Below are positions 5,162-12,194 of a stretch of DNA of 12,194 nt, piece after piece; the first letter of the stretch is position 1; each line of letters starts with the position of its first letter. Origin of the DNA: Acidimicrobiales bacterium (GTDB taxonomy: Bacteria > Actinomycetota > Acidimicrobiia > Acidimicrobiales > JAKAVM01); the NCBI GenBank assembly GCA_027451785.1, contig DAIDIS010000083.1:1-12194 (forward strand). Reading direction: 5' to 3'. Under the pieces are notes generated by a model that worked only from the letters and a program-made list of their open reading frames with translations, was not told where the DNA came from and did not search any database. Made by a program: the position numbers and the translations under genes.

Positions 5162-7429
5162 TTATCCGATGGCGCCTAAGCCCATGGAAAGCACTCTCTC
5201 GAACGTCTCCTCGTCGGCCATTGGAACTCCGAGCGAGTCAGCTTTGTTTACTTTGGAGACACCCGGAGACTCCCCAACGACCACCAAGTCGGTCTTTCCG
5301 GAAACCGACGATGGACACTTGCCTCCTCTTGCCTTGATCGCTGCCTCGGCCTCCTCCCGTGTGAACTTAGCCAGCGTTCCGGTGACAACGATCACAGCGC
5401 CCTCAAGGATCCGTGGAGGCGCTGCTTCCCCGGCTTTGTCGGCTGAACCAGTCCCTAATTCGCCGGATACCGAAGTCGCCAATTTTCCGATGGGCTCGAT
5501 TGAAGCTGCCGTTACGCCCGCTTCGCGAAGCCTGGCAATGAGTCTTCGATTGTCCTCAAGCATGAAGAACGAATGGAGACTTTCCGCAATTACAGTCCCT
5601 ACGCCTTCAATCATCTCGATCTGTGGCACCTCAGCCGCCTCGATCGCATCGATCGTTCCGAAGTGATCGGCGATCAGCTCTGCCACAGTTGCACCAACAT
5701 GGCGAATCCCCAACCCCACAAGGAGCCGATTGAGTGGCCGGCGCTTTGACTCTTCACATCCCGCAATCAAGTTTTGCGCCGATAGCTGCTTAAAGCCCTC
5801 CAGCTCCATGAGCTTGGATGCATTGAGATCGTAAATATCTGCTGGGTCTCGCAAAAGACCCGACTCCACGAGTTGCTCGACTCGCTTCTCGCCGAGACCC
5901 TCGATGTCCATCGCCCCCCTGGACGCGAAATGGGCGATCCTTTGAATCCTCTGTTCGGGACACTCCGCATTGGTGCAGAAGGTGTCGCTTTCTCCCGGCA
6001 ACCTGACCAGGGGAGCCCCACAAGACGGGCACTTGGTAGGGAACTGCCAAGAAGGCAGGTCATCCGGACGGAGCTCCAGTACGGGTCTGACAACCTCGGG
6101 TATTACGTCACCCGCTTTGCGAACAATCACGGTGTCGCCCGGCCGCACGTCCTTCAGCGCTACTTGGTCCTGGTTGTGCAGCGTCGCCACGGCAACCGTG
6201 GACCCGCCGACCTTCACAGGCTCCATTTGGGCGAAAGGTGTCGCCTTGCCCGTCCTTCCGATGGATACTTTGATGTCAAGAAGCTTGGTAGCTTGCTCGT
6301 CCGGTGCAAACTTATAAGCGATCGCCCACCTTGGAGCTTTCGCAGTGAAGCCAAGTTTCTCCCGAAGCTCCAATTCGTCTACCTTCAAGACAGCGCCGTC
6401 GATCTCGTAGTCCATAGCATGGCGTTGCTCTTCCCGCCGTGCGCAATAGGAAATAGCCTCAGCGCCCGTTTCTGCGGTCTCAACAAGATCATTAACCGGA
6501 AGCCCAAGGTCTCTGAGAAGCTGCAATGTCTCCGAATGCCTCTTGACCTCGCGACCGCCGATTTTGTCGCCGATCTCGTATGCCCAGAACGACAAGGGGC
6601 GCGAAGCCGTGGCCTTCGGATCCTTTTGCCTGAGCGAACCGGCCGCAGAATTCCTTGGGTTAGCAAATAACCTCACCGGCCTCTGGCCCGAGATCGCCTC
6701 CACTTCGTTGGCGCTGGCTACAACTTCTGCAGCAAGCTCGGCCTGGCGCCTGTTCAGCTCTTCGAAATCCGAGATCTTCATATAAACCTCGCCCCGCACC
6801 TCAATGACTTCAGGCATGTCACCAATCCGGTTCAGGACCTTCGGTACGCCCTTGATGGTCATCACGTTGGCAGTGACGTTTTCACCGACTAACCCGTCTC
6901 CACGCGTGGATGCCTCGGTCAAGAGACCCCCCTCGTATCGGATCGAGATGGCAAGTCCATCAAACTTAGGTTCGCATACGAGCGTGAAGCCCAAGGGGCC
7001 TGTCGGCGAGTCCAGAACCTCTGCCTCTTCGTCTGTAACGTCGCCGCCTGCCGACGACAGCACCGCTGCGCCCACTCCCCTCTTGGTCCGGGCAACCCAA
7101 GCTTCCAACTCTTCGGGGCTGAACACATTACCGAGACTGCGCATCGGAATCCGATGCCGGACCTTCTCGAATGTGTCGGCCGCCAAGCCGCCGACGCGTT
7201 GGGTAGGGCTTTCCGAACTTCGCAGCCCTGGGTGAGCTTCCTCCAGCTCTTGGAGGCGCTTAATCAGAGAATCGAAGACGGAATCCGAAATCTCCGGGTC
7301 GTCGAGCGTGTAATAACGCCAGTTGTGGTAGTCGACGAGCCTCCTGAGCGCTGCGACCTCTTCGGCCTCTTGTGTCGTGGCCACGTTCCCCTGTCGTCTC
7401 CCCAGTTGCCTTTCGCGAGCCTTGTCCAA
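5162..7429 (-). CDS. ligA: NAD+-dependent DNA ligase LigA
   Basis: Seals single-strand nicks in replication and repair using NAD+. Counting from TTG 7429 (755 residues): domain Ia has the NMN-binding YHNWRYY (34-40); the adenylation motif CEPKFDG carries the AMP-accepting Lys155; FANPRNSAAGSLRQ is at 255-268; EIDGAVLKV is at 342-350. The OB fold includes GRTGKATPFA and VKVGG. Zinc cysteines are C467, C470, C485 and C490. Helix-hairpin-helix motifs cover about 500-610, and a BRCT domain covers about 673-755. The enzyme is longer than the usual ~670-690 residues, because of extra segments at about 120-145 and 227-250 and an extended linker before BRCT. The start is uncertain: TTG 7429 lies 26 bases after the bcp stop with a weak GGA upstream, and a GTG at codon 16 (after GGGGAAC) is the alternative. 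Third gene of the mnmA-bcp-ligA unit. Confidence 0.96.
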   Translation of the reverse strand: MDKARERQLGRRQGNVATTQEAEEVAALRRLVDYHNWRYYTLDDPEISDSVFDSLIKRLQELEEAHPGLRSSESPTQRVGGLAADTFEKVRHRIPMRSLGNVFSPEELEAWVARTKRGVGAAVLSSAGGDVTDEEAEVLDSPTGPLGFTLVCEPKFDGLAISIRYEGGLLTEASTRGDGLVGENVTANVMTIKGVPKVLNRIGDMPEVIEVRGEVYMKISDFEELNRRQAELAAEVVASANEVEAISGQRPVRLFANPRNSAAGSLRQKDPKATASRPLSFWAYEIGDKIGGREVKRHSETLQLLRDLGLPVNDLVETAETGAEAISYCARREEQRHAMDYEIDGAVLKVDELELREKLGFTAKAPRWAIAYKFAPDEQATKLLDIKVSIGRTGKATPFAQMEPVKVGGSTVAVATLHNQDQVALKDVRPGDTVIVRKAGDVIPEVVRPVLELRPDDLPSWQFPTKCPSCGAPLVRLPGESDTFCTNAECPEQRIQRIAHFASRGAMDIEGLGEKRVEQLVESGLLRDPADIYDLNASKLMELEGFKQLSAQNLIAGCEESKRRPLNRLLVGLGIRHVGATVAELIADHFGTIDAIEAAEVPQIEMIEGVGTVIAESLHSFFMLEDNRRLIARLREAGVTAASIEPIGKLATSVSGELGTGSADKAGEAAPPRILEGAVIVVTGTLAKFTREEAEAAIKARGGKCPSSVSGKTDLVVVGESPGVSKVNKADSLGVPMADEETFERVLSMGLGAIG

Positions 7430-7455
7430 ATCCAGTCCGCAACCAGGCGGGTTCG

Positions 7456-7917
7456 TTAAGCTAGAGCTTCCTCCAGGACTTTAGCTGCGTGCCCGTCGGC
7501 GCGGACGTTGTACCAAGCACGAGCGATCTTGCCCTCTTCGTCGATCAAGAAGGTGGAGCGGATCACCCCTACCGACTTCTTTCCGTACAAAGTCTTTTCT
7601 CCCCAAGCACCATATAACTCCATGACCTTATGGTCGAGGTCCGAGAGCAAAGGGAACGATAGTCCGTATTTCGAAATGAACTTCAGGTGGCTTTCCGAGT
7701 CATCGGGAGAGATGCCCAGAACCGGCACCTGAGCCCTGGAGAATGCACCTAGGTTGTCATTGAACTGGCAAGCCTCCTTGGTGCAACCGGGGGTGTCGTC
7801 CGCAGGGTAGAAATAGACAACAACCTTGCGTCCCTTGAAGTCGCTCAATGAGACCTTTTTCCCGTCTTGATCCTCAAGGGAAAAGGCCGGGGCAGTACTT
7901 CCGGTTTCCAACCTCAT
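7456..7917 (-). CDS. bcp: Thiol peroxidase of the Bcp/PrxQ family
   Basis: A 153-residue cytoplasmic peroxiredoxin that reduces H2O2 and organic hydroperoxides, usually recharged by thioredoxin. The signature YPADDTPGCTKEAC (37-50) gives peroxidatic Cys45 and a second Cys50, five residues on. This is the same pair used as peroxidatic and resolving cysteines in E. coli BCP, so an atypical 2-Cys mechanism is likely. The conserved Thr42 and a later Arg in RSTFLID complete the active site. Length is normal for the family. Its ATG overlaps the mnmA stop in ATGA, so translation is coupled to mnmA. A peroxidase inside an mnmA-ligA operon may protect the thiol chemistry of MnmA, but this is speculation. 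Confidence 0.95.
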   Translation of the reverse strand: MRLETGSTAPAFSLEDQDGKKVSLSDFKGRKVVVYFYPADDTPGCTKEACQFNDNLGAFSRAQVPVLGISPDDSESHLKFISKYGLSFPLLSDLDHKVMELYGAWGEKTLYGKKSVGVIRSTFLIDEEGKIARAWYNVRADGHAAKVLEEALA

Positions 7918-9014
7918 TCTGAACCGTCCTTACTTGTTGTTGACACAGCTTCACGACTAGTTGCCAAGAAATCCTCCCGCTGGGCGATCGCTGAACCGGC
8001 TACCTCGTCGCCCACATACATCGCAACGGTTTGCCCCGGTGCGACCTTACGCTGCTTCTCGGCAAAGATGATCGAGTCACCCAAATAAGTACCCACCAGT
8101 GGCATGCCATGCGCAGATACTTGAGCTTCAATCTCGGACCCAACTGGGAGTGACTCACCAACCCAGGTGGTTTCGCTGATCGCGACCGACCCGGACAATA
8201 CGTCCTCCCGGTTACCAACCAGCACGGTCTTGGTATGAGGGTCGATGGAAACCGCGTACTTGCGTTGCGCGAAGCCACCCGTACCGGAGCCCATACCCTT
8301 GCGTTGGCCGATCGTAACCAGCTCAACGGAGGGGACCGTTCCCAATGTCTCACCGGAATGCATGTCCACCAGTCTTCCCGGACTGAGTTTCGTGCGCTCG
8401 GCCAGGAATCCGGCTCTACCCGATGTAGAGGTTATGAAGCAGACGTCTTGGCTGTCCGGCTTGGCAGCCGTCCGCAATCCAAAAGTCTCAGCAAGCTCTC
8501 TGACTTCGGCTTTCTTCTTTGTTCCAAGCGGGAACATGCATCTAGACAGTTGCGATTGGTTAAGCATTGACAGGACATACGACTGATCCTTATCGGGGTC
8601 CGCTCCCCTCTTTAGAACGTAGCGGCCGCCGGACTCTTCTGTGATTGCGTAGTGACCGGTCGCAATTGCGTCGAACCCAAGTTGGATAGCCCTTTCCAAG
8701 AACCTGTCGAATTTCAAGTGTCGATTGCACTCGATGCAGGGGTTCGGTGTCTGAGAGTTGGAGTACGCGGAGACGTAAGGTCCGACAACCTTCTCTCCGA
8801 ACTCTTCGGTGAAGTTGAACACGTGGTGGGCAATCCCGAGCTGCGAAGCAACCCTCCTTGCATCCTCTACGTCCGCTACTGAACAACAACCGGAGTCAGA
8901 GTCTCCACCCCACAGCTTCATCGTCGCCCCGACTACATCGTGGCCGTCATGGCGCAGGAGCCCCGCAGCGACGGAGGAGTCCACACCTCCCGACATAGCC
9001 ACCAGTACGCGCAT
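7914..9014 (-). CDS. mnmA: tRNA-specific 2-thiouridylase MnmA
   Basis: Catalyses ATP-dependent 2-thiolation of U34 in tRNAs for Lys, Glu and Gln, taking sulfur from a relay or desulfurase. With ATG 9014 the protein has 366 residues, normal for the family. The PP-loop SGGVDSS is at residues 8-14. The first catalytic Cys is Cys96 in PNPCIECNRHLKF and the second is Cys192 in SQDVCFI; these match C102 and C199 of the E. coli enzyme. GHYA and KDQSYVL are further family blocks, and the C-terminal beta-barrel carries GQRKGMG and PGQTVAMY. The frame is open 33 codons further upstream to GTG 9113, but that stretch is low-complexity and unlike MnmA. No Shine-Dalgarno precedes ATG 9014; a TATATG two bases before it hints at a nearly leaderless transcript. 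First gene of the mnmA-bcp-ligA unit. Confidence 0.96.
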   Translation of the reverse strand: MRVLVAMSGGVDSSVAAGLLRHDGHDVVGATMKLWGGDSDSGCCSVADVEDARRVASQLGIAHHVFNFTEEFGEKVVGPYVSAYSNSQTPNPCIECNRHLKFDRFLERAIQLGFDAIATGHYAITEESGGRYVLKRGADPDKDQSYVLSMLNQSQLSRCMFPLGTKKKAEVRELAETFGLRTAAKPDSQDVCFITSTSGRAGFLAERTKLSPGRLVDMHSGETLGTVPSVELVTIGQRKGMGSGTGGFAQRKYAVSIDPHTKTVLVGNREDVLSGSVAISETTWVGESLPVGSEIEAQVSAHGMPLVGTYLGDSIIFAEKQRKVAPGQTVAMYVGDEVAGSAIAQREDFLATSREAVSTTSKDGSE

Positions 9015-9452
9015 GACATATAGGTTCGCACAATTGGCCCCGGGGCCTGAACTTGGGCCGACGGGATCCGCTCCCCACCGTGCGGCGGAGTCCAGGCAGG
9101 CCCCGTCGTCCACTCAAAGTGGGGCAGAGCAGGGCCGGACGGACGGTCGGTCGGGGCTTCAATGTACCTCCCGAGAATTCTAAAGCGGGTGCGGCCTGCC
9201 TTGTGCACTTCGGGCGTGGAGGTCGGAGCCGCATACCTTAAGCCCATACTCTTGACGCCTGAGGCAATCAGCCCTTGCTAATCGTATGGATTACCTCTAT
9301 AAAAGAAATAGGATTTCTACATTCGAATATGTGCATTGGACATGCGTTAGTGAGTTACCGTACCGGATTGACTCCAGCAGACGCTGCGCGACGAAACTTG
9401 GCGTGACGGTGACGGCTTTTATTTTCTGAAGTCTTAATGGATTGAGGCTTGG
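9015..9452. other. Divergent intergenic region between mnmA and the sulfotransferase gene
   Basis: 438 bp with no convincing gene. The mnmA-proximal half is very GC-rich and contains a perfect 12-bp palindrome GGCCCCGGGGCC at 9036-9047. It also holds, on the minus strand, GGGAGGTACATTG near 9163-9175, a good ribosome site in front of a frame that does not look like protein. The right half is AT-richer and holds the promoter listed separately plus a ~140-base leader. I see no tRNA or riboswitch I can name. Confidence 0.6.
9275..9303 (+). promoter_or_regulatory. Sigma70-type promoter for the sulfotransferase gene
   Basis: TTGCTA (9275-9280), a 17-base spacer and TATAAA (9298-9303), in the only clearly AT-rich part of the region. 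Start of transcription would be near 9310, giving a leader of about 140 bases. TTGACG at 9252-9257 is an alternative -35 sitting 17 bases before TTGCTA. Confidence 0.55.
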
Positions 9453-10367
9453 GTGGAAACTAGGACAGTAGCAAAATCGGCGGAAATGCTGGTCACCAAG
9501 ATCGCTTCGGTATGCAGGGACATCGAAGAGTTGCCGATCAGCAGCTCTCAAGTGTCCGATAGGGTCGATTCGAATCAGCCACTCGTGATCGTGACCGGGA
9601 TGCACCGGTCGGGCACCTCCGCTGCAGCCGGGACGCTAACGTATTTCGGCGTCAGCACGACTCTCAAAGAGGACTTGATACCGTCGGATGAAGGCAACCG
9701 TACCGGCTATTTCGAGTCCAGACTGCTGGCTTTGCTGAATGATTCAGTGCTGGAGGCCCTCGGAGGAAGCTGGGAAGCTCCACCTGAAAGCATCTCGGGC
9801 TGCTGGTTGGCCGAGTGCACCAAGCAAATCTGCGCTTCAAGTAGGAATTCTCAACGTCTACAACTGGCCCTTAGGACTGCGCTGGCGGCGGTCACTACCG
9901 GAGCCTCCGTGGAAGTCTGGAAGGATCCTAGGTTGAGTTTATTGCTTTCAGGCTGGAGAAAGGTCATAGGGCGGAAGATCGTCATGGTGATCGTATTCCG
10001 CGAGCCGATTGAGACGGCGAGGTCGCTATTTCGGCGGGACGGGATGCCGATAGACCAAGGGCTAGCCCTCTGGGAAACATACAATCGGAAACTACTTACC
10101 CAGATCGAGCCCGCTGAGGCCCTGTTTTGCAGGTACTCGGCAATGGTTACGGAGCCCGATGCCTGGACAGCCCAGATTGGCTCATTTTTTAGCCGGAACG
10201 GTATACGGACACCGGATCAGCTACCGCTGAGCCGAGTACGTGGGTTCTTAAGGCCGGAAATCCACGCAGACGCTAGATCCGAGACAGTCGCTTCCGCTCT
10301 GTCCCGCTTGACACTGGAGGTGTTCGATCAGTTGGAGGAATATAGAAAGGACGTAATCCGGCAGTAA
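9453..10367 (+). CDS. PAPS-dependent sulfotransferase family protein
   Basis: 304 residues from GTG 9453, which has GAGG five bases upstream. The 5'-phosphosulfate loop is VTGMHRSGTSA (47-57), followed by DEGNRTGYFE (79-88), a block common in bacterial sulfotransferases linked to surface glycans. VWKDPRL is at 155-161. The second PAPS site is VFREPIETARSLFRRDG (181-197) with a Ser at 191, and ALWETYNRKLL comes after it. These proteins move sulfate from PAPS to hydroxyls of sugars or lipids. The acceptor is unknown, and a non-sulfotransferase P-loop role cannot be excluded. No signal peptide, so the reaction would be cytoplasmic. Divergent from mnmA and followed by ~560 bp without a clear gene. 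Together with the secretion gene downstream, it suggests a surface-modification locus. Confidence 0.82.
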   Translation: METRTVAKSAEMLVTKIASVCRDIEELPISSSQVSDRVDSNQPLVIVTGMHRSGTSAAAGTLTYFGVSTTLKEDLIPSDEGNRTGYFESRLLALLNDSVLEALGGSWEAPPESISGCWLAECTKQICASSRNSQRLQLALRTALAAVTTGASVEVWKDPRLSLLLSGWRKVIGRKIVMVIVFREPIETARSLFRRDGMPIDQGLALWETYNRKLLTQIEPAEALFCRYSAMVTEPDAWTAQIGSFFSRNGIRTPDQLPLSRVRGFLRPEIHADARSETVASALSRLTLEVFDQLEEYRKDVIRQ

Positions 10368-10925
10368 GGCCGATTGCTTTCAGGATGAACGTTGGGCAGA
10401 CAACTGTCAGAACCGCTGAAGTTATTATTTCCCACAGACTCGACGTAAGTGAATCGACTGAGAGCGCTCTTGAGATCAACCCAAGAGCGCGAGCCGCACC
10501 CCATGCTCATCGATGAAGTCGACTTTCTAAAGGCTTCGATTCGAACCCTGGCTCACAGAAAGCTGACGCGGATTCTAGAGATTCGTTGGCACCCCGAATC
10601 TTTTAGATTTCACCTTCACACTCCACAATGGAGTTCCCCCTGTCAGCCTTGATATTTGTACGCGTGGCTGCCTCGATCTCGGCAAGGTGGACACCGGCAA
10701 GGTGTTCTGACTTCGCTTTACCATCCCAAGGACTGGAACGGTCGTCGAACTCACGGCGACCCTGAGGACCTTTGAAGGAGATCCATGTAGGCGAATTCAA
10801 GATCTCTCATCCCATTTCCGATTGACTACTTGGAAAGACTTTTCACGTTTCAGACAGGAGCTGACTTTCCAAAAGGCAAGCGGCTTTTATTCCGCCGTCT
10901 CGGCACCCGAGATCAAAGGGGAGTT
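10368..10925. other. Region without a confident intact gene between sulfotransferase and signal peptidase
   Basis: 558 bp. Plus-strand frames are short: a 43-codon frame from ATG 10385 and a 67-codon frame from GTG 10449, neither with a ribosome site or family motif. A 65-codon minus-strand frame (10603-10800) is also unrecognised. The most protein-like stretch is the interrupted frame listed separately. GGCAAGGTG is repeated at 10681 and 10696. No hairpin plus U-run typical of a terminator is obvious after the sulfotransferase stop. Confidence 0.55.
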
Positions 10926-10929
10926 GTGA
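10579..10929 (+). pseudogene. Possible decayed gene: open frame with one internal TGA, overlapping the signal peptidase start
   Basis: This frame is open from just after TAG 10576 to TGA 10927, broken only by TGA at 10708-10710. Translation before the break has a beta-sandwich look (DFTFTLHNGVPPVSLDIC, then TRGCLDLGKVDTGKVF). After it comes LRFTIPRTGTVVELTATL and about 50 more residues. A single CGA-to-TGA change at 10708 would join the halves. The final TTGTGA overlaps the signal peptidase GTG start, the arrangement of translationally coupled genes. There is no start codon with a ribosome site at its left end, so the N-terminus is missing or in another frame. I do not recognise a family. It may equally be chance coding potential. 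Confidence 0.3.
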
Positions 10930-12194
10930 GAGGCACCCCAAAAAGACCGATGAGGCTTCAAGTAGCACGCAAGATATGCGCATGCCTGGCCGCATTCCTA
11001 CTTGCAATTGTGTGCATTGCCTTGCTCGCGGGAGCCTCCGGTGCGACGTTCGGTTACCGGCTTACGGTTGTCGAAAGCGGTTCGATGGCTCCGACGCTCA
11101 AATCCGGGGACCTGGTGGTCTCGAAACTGGAATCAGCCAGGTCGCTCAGGGCTGGGGACATTGTCACCTTTCACAACCCCTTGGTCGGAGGGACTTTGTA
11201 TACGCACCGGATCGTAAGCGTCGCCCATCATGGGAGCCTGCTCAGCTTTGCGACAAAGGGTGATGCGAACAAGGTTCCGGAACACTGGCAGGCCACACCC
11301 AACGAAGAACTGGGGAAGTTGAGCTTCTCTTTGCCGCTGATCGGCCGATACTATGCGGATCTGAGCACAACCAAATCGAGACTCATATTCGTCTGGGTTC
11401 TGGCGATAGCAATGGCACTGTTCGGCATCCGAATCATATTCACCAAGTACAGGCCCGCCGCCGTACCTAAACCATATGTCGGCCTGGAAATTGGAGGGTT
11501 GAGCGCCACCCTAGTGGGGGTGCTGGTGTCCAGTGGCCTCCTGCCCGTCTTGGGCTCGTACTCCGGCTACGTGGCAAACGCTTTAAACCCCAGCTCCGCT
11601 CCGTACAACGAGTTCACAACGGCAGCACCAACAAGCATTGACACGTACTCGTCATGTGCCGGAAGCCCATTCTCACTCGCCGTACCTGCAGGGTTTTCAA
11701 CTGCAACCGTAATCGTCGACGGCGGTCAGGGCGGGAACTCCGGCACAGACGGCGAAGGCGCGATTATGAATGGCTCCTTCGCCGTAAACAGCACAGAGAC
11801 CTTGACCATTTACGTAGGGTGTCAAGGTGCCAGCCAGAGCACTTCCACGACCGCCGGATACGGCACGGGAGGTGGCGGTGGTGCAGGATATGCTGCTGCA
11901 AACGGAGATGCCGGAGGGGGAGGCAGTGCGATTTGTACTGCAAACCCTTGCACATCAGCGTCCTTGAAGATCGTCGCAGGTGGCGGGGGTGGCGACAGCC
12001 CATCCGGTGGTTGGGGCGGAGTAGGCTCAAGCGGGAGCGGGAACTCGGGAACTACGGGGGCCACCGGCTCGCCGAGTGGCACCTACTACCAAGGCAATTC
12101 CGGATCCGGTGGCGCCGGCGGGGCGGGAGGTAGTGCACCCCCGGGGAATGGCGCGGCGGGAGGCGGGGCAGCTTGTTGCGTTGACCCTGGAGGC
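10926..12194 (+). CDS. SipW/SEC11-type signal peptidase I fused to a glycine-rich extracellular domain (partial, runs off the right edge)
   Basis: 423 codons in the window with no stop. GTG 10926 follows AAAGGGGAG; ATG 10950 is an alternative without a ribosome site. TM1 is at about 17-37. The S26B catalytic core has Ser53 in VESGSMAPTL, then GDLVV and GDIVTF, then His94 in YTHRIV (in place of the Lys of Gram-negative LepB), and Asp113 in TKGDAN. The intervals (41 and 19) match B. subtilis SipW. TM2 is at about 152-172, where a normal enzyme would end. Instead the frame continues through PKPYVGLE into TM3 (about 189-209), a possible A-x-A cleavage site (VANA, 216-219), and an extracellular region: C244, FSLAVPAG (249-256), glycine tracts (314-334, 352-366, 393-414) and cysteines at 299, 337, 342, 417 and 418. 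The VPAG-strand plus Gly-rich pattern is that of bacterial glycine-rich (ALK-like) domains. Either a true fusion or a lost stop; the frame is clean throughout. Confidence 0.85.
   Translation, partial: MRGTPKRPMRLQVARKICACLAAFLLAIVCIALLAGASGATFGYRLTVVESGSMAPTLKSGDLVVSKLESARSLRAGDIVTFHNPLVGGTLYTHRIVSVAHHGSLLSFATKGDANKVPEHWQATPNEELGKLSFSLPLIGRYYADLSTTKSRLIFVWVLAIAMALFGIRIIFTKYRPAAVPKPYVGLEIGGLSATLVGVLVSSGLLPVLGSYSGYVANALNPSSAPYNEFTTAAPTSIDTYSSCAGSPFSLAVPAGFSTATVIVDGGQGGNSGTDGEGAIMNGSFAVNSTETLTIYVGCQGASQSTSTTAGYGTGGGGGAGYAAANGDAGGGGSAICTANPCTSASLKIVAGGGGGDSPSGGWGGVGSSGSGNSGTTGATGSPSGTYYQGNSGSGGAGGAGGSAPPGNGAAGGGAACCVDPGG

Noticed and set aside
9015..9113. N-terminal extension of MnmA to GTG 9113
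   Set aside because: The added 33 residues do not resemble MnmA, which begins with the strand leading to SGGVDSS a few residues after ATG 9014.
10530..10560. tRNA T-arm (TTCGATTCGAACC and its complement)
   Set aside because: The GTTCGAAT-like core lacks a complementary stem, and no anticodon arm or acceptor stem can be built around it.
11654..12133. 159-codon Arg-rich plus-strand frame and two Pro-rich minus-strand frames (11764-12082)
   Set aside because: These are out-of-frame and antisense readings of the Gly-rich coding sequence, where GGN repeats read as Arg or Pro.

Overview
The window looks like chromosomal DNA of a moderately GC-rich actinomycete, possibly a deep-branching lineage such as Acidimicrobiia. 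The class-level guess is weak. It rests on a PASTA-repeat PknB-type kinase, the mnmA, ligA and gatC housekeeping genes lying in one direction as in many Actinomycetota, GTG and TTG starts, and the style of the SDR and HD-domain proteins.

Positions 1-9014 are all on the minus strand. In transcription order they are: mnmA (tRNA 2-thiouridylase), bcp (peroxiredoxin, overlapping mnmA by four bases), ligA (NAD+-dependent DNA ligase), an HD-domain metalloprotein resembling PhnZ/MIOX oxygenases, a PknB-like Ser/Thr kinase with four PASTA repeats, a short-chain dehydrogenase, an Est30-like carboxylesterase, and the N-terminal part of gatC, which leaves the window at base 1. mnmA-bcp-ligA is almost certainly one transcription unit, and SDR-esterase another. 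The kinase frame is interrupted by a single in-frame TAG at the conserved glutamate of the APE/SPE motif; everything else in it is intact. A twin 28-bp direct repeat lies between ligA and the HD gene.

From about 9275 the layout switches to the plus strand. A good sigma70-type promoter precedes a PAPS-type sulfotransferase gene. About 560 bp without a convincing intact gene follow, holding a possibly decayed reading frame. Then comes a large reading frame that starts at GTG 10926 and is still open at the right edge. Its first ~175 residues are a SipW/SEC11-type (S26B) signal peptidase with a Ser-His-Asp triad. This continues without a stop into a third hydrophobic segment with a plausible signal-peptidase cleavage site, and then into a glycine-rich, cysteine-containing extracellular domain. 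In effect it is a signal peptidase apparently fused to a secreted substrate-like domain, and it is the most unusual item in the window.

The left and middle parts serve core functions: tRNA thiolation, Gln-tRNA amidation, DNA ligation, peroxide defence and possibly cell-wall signalling. The right part looks like the start of a cell-surface or secretion locus.
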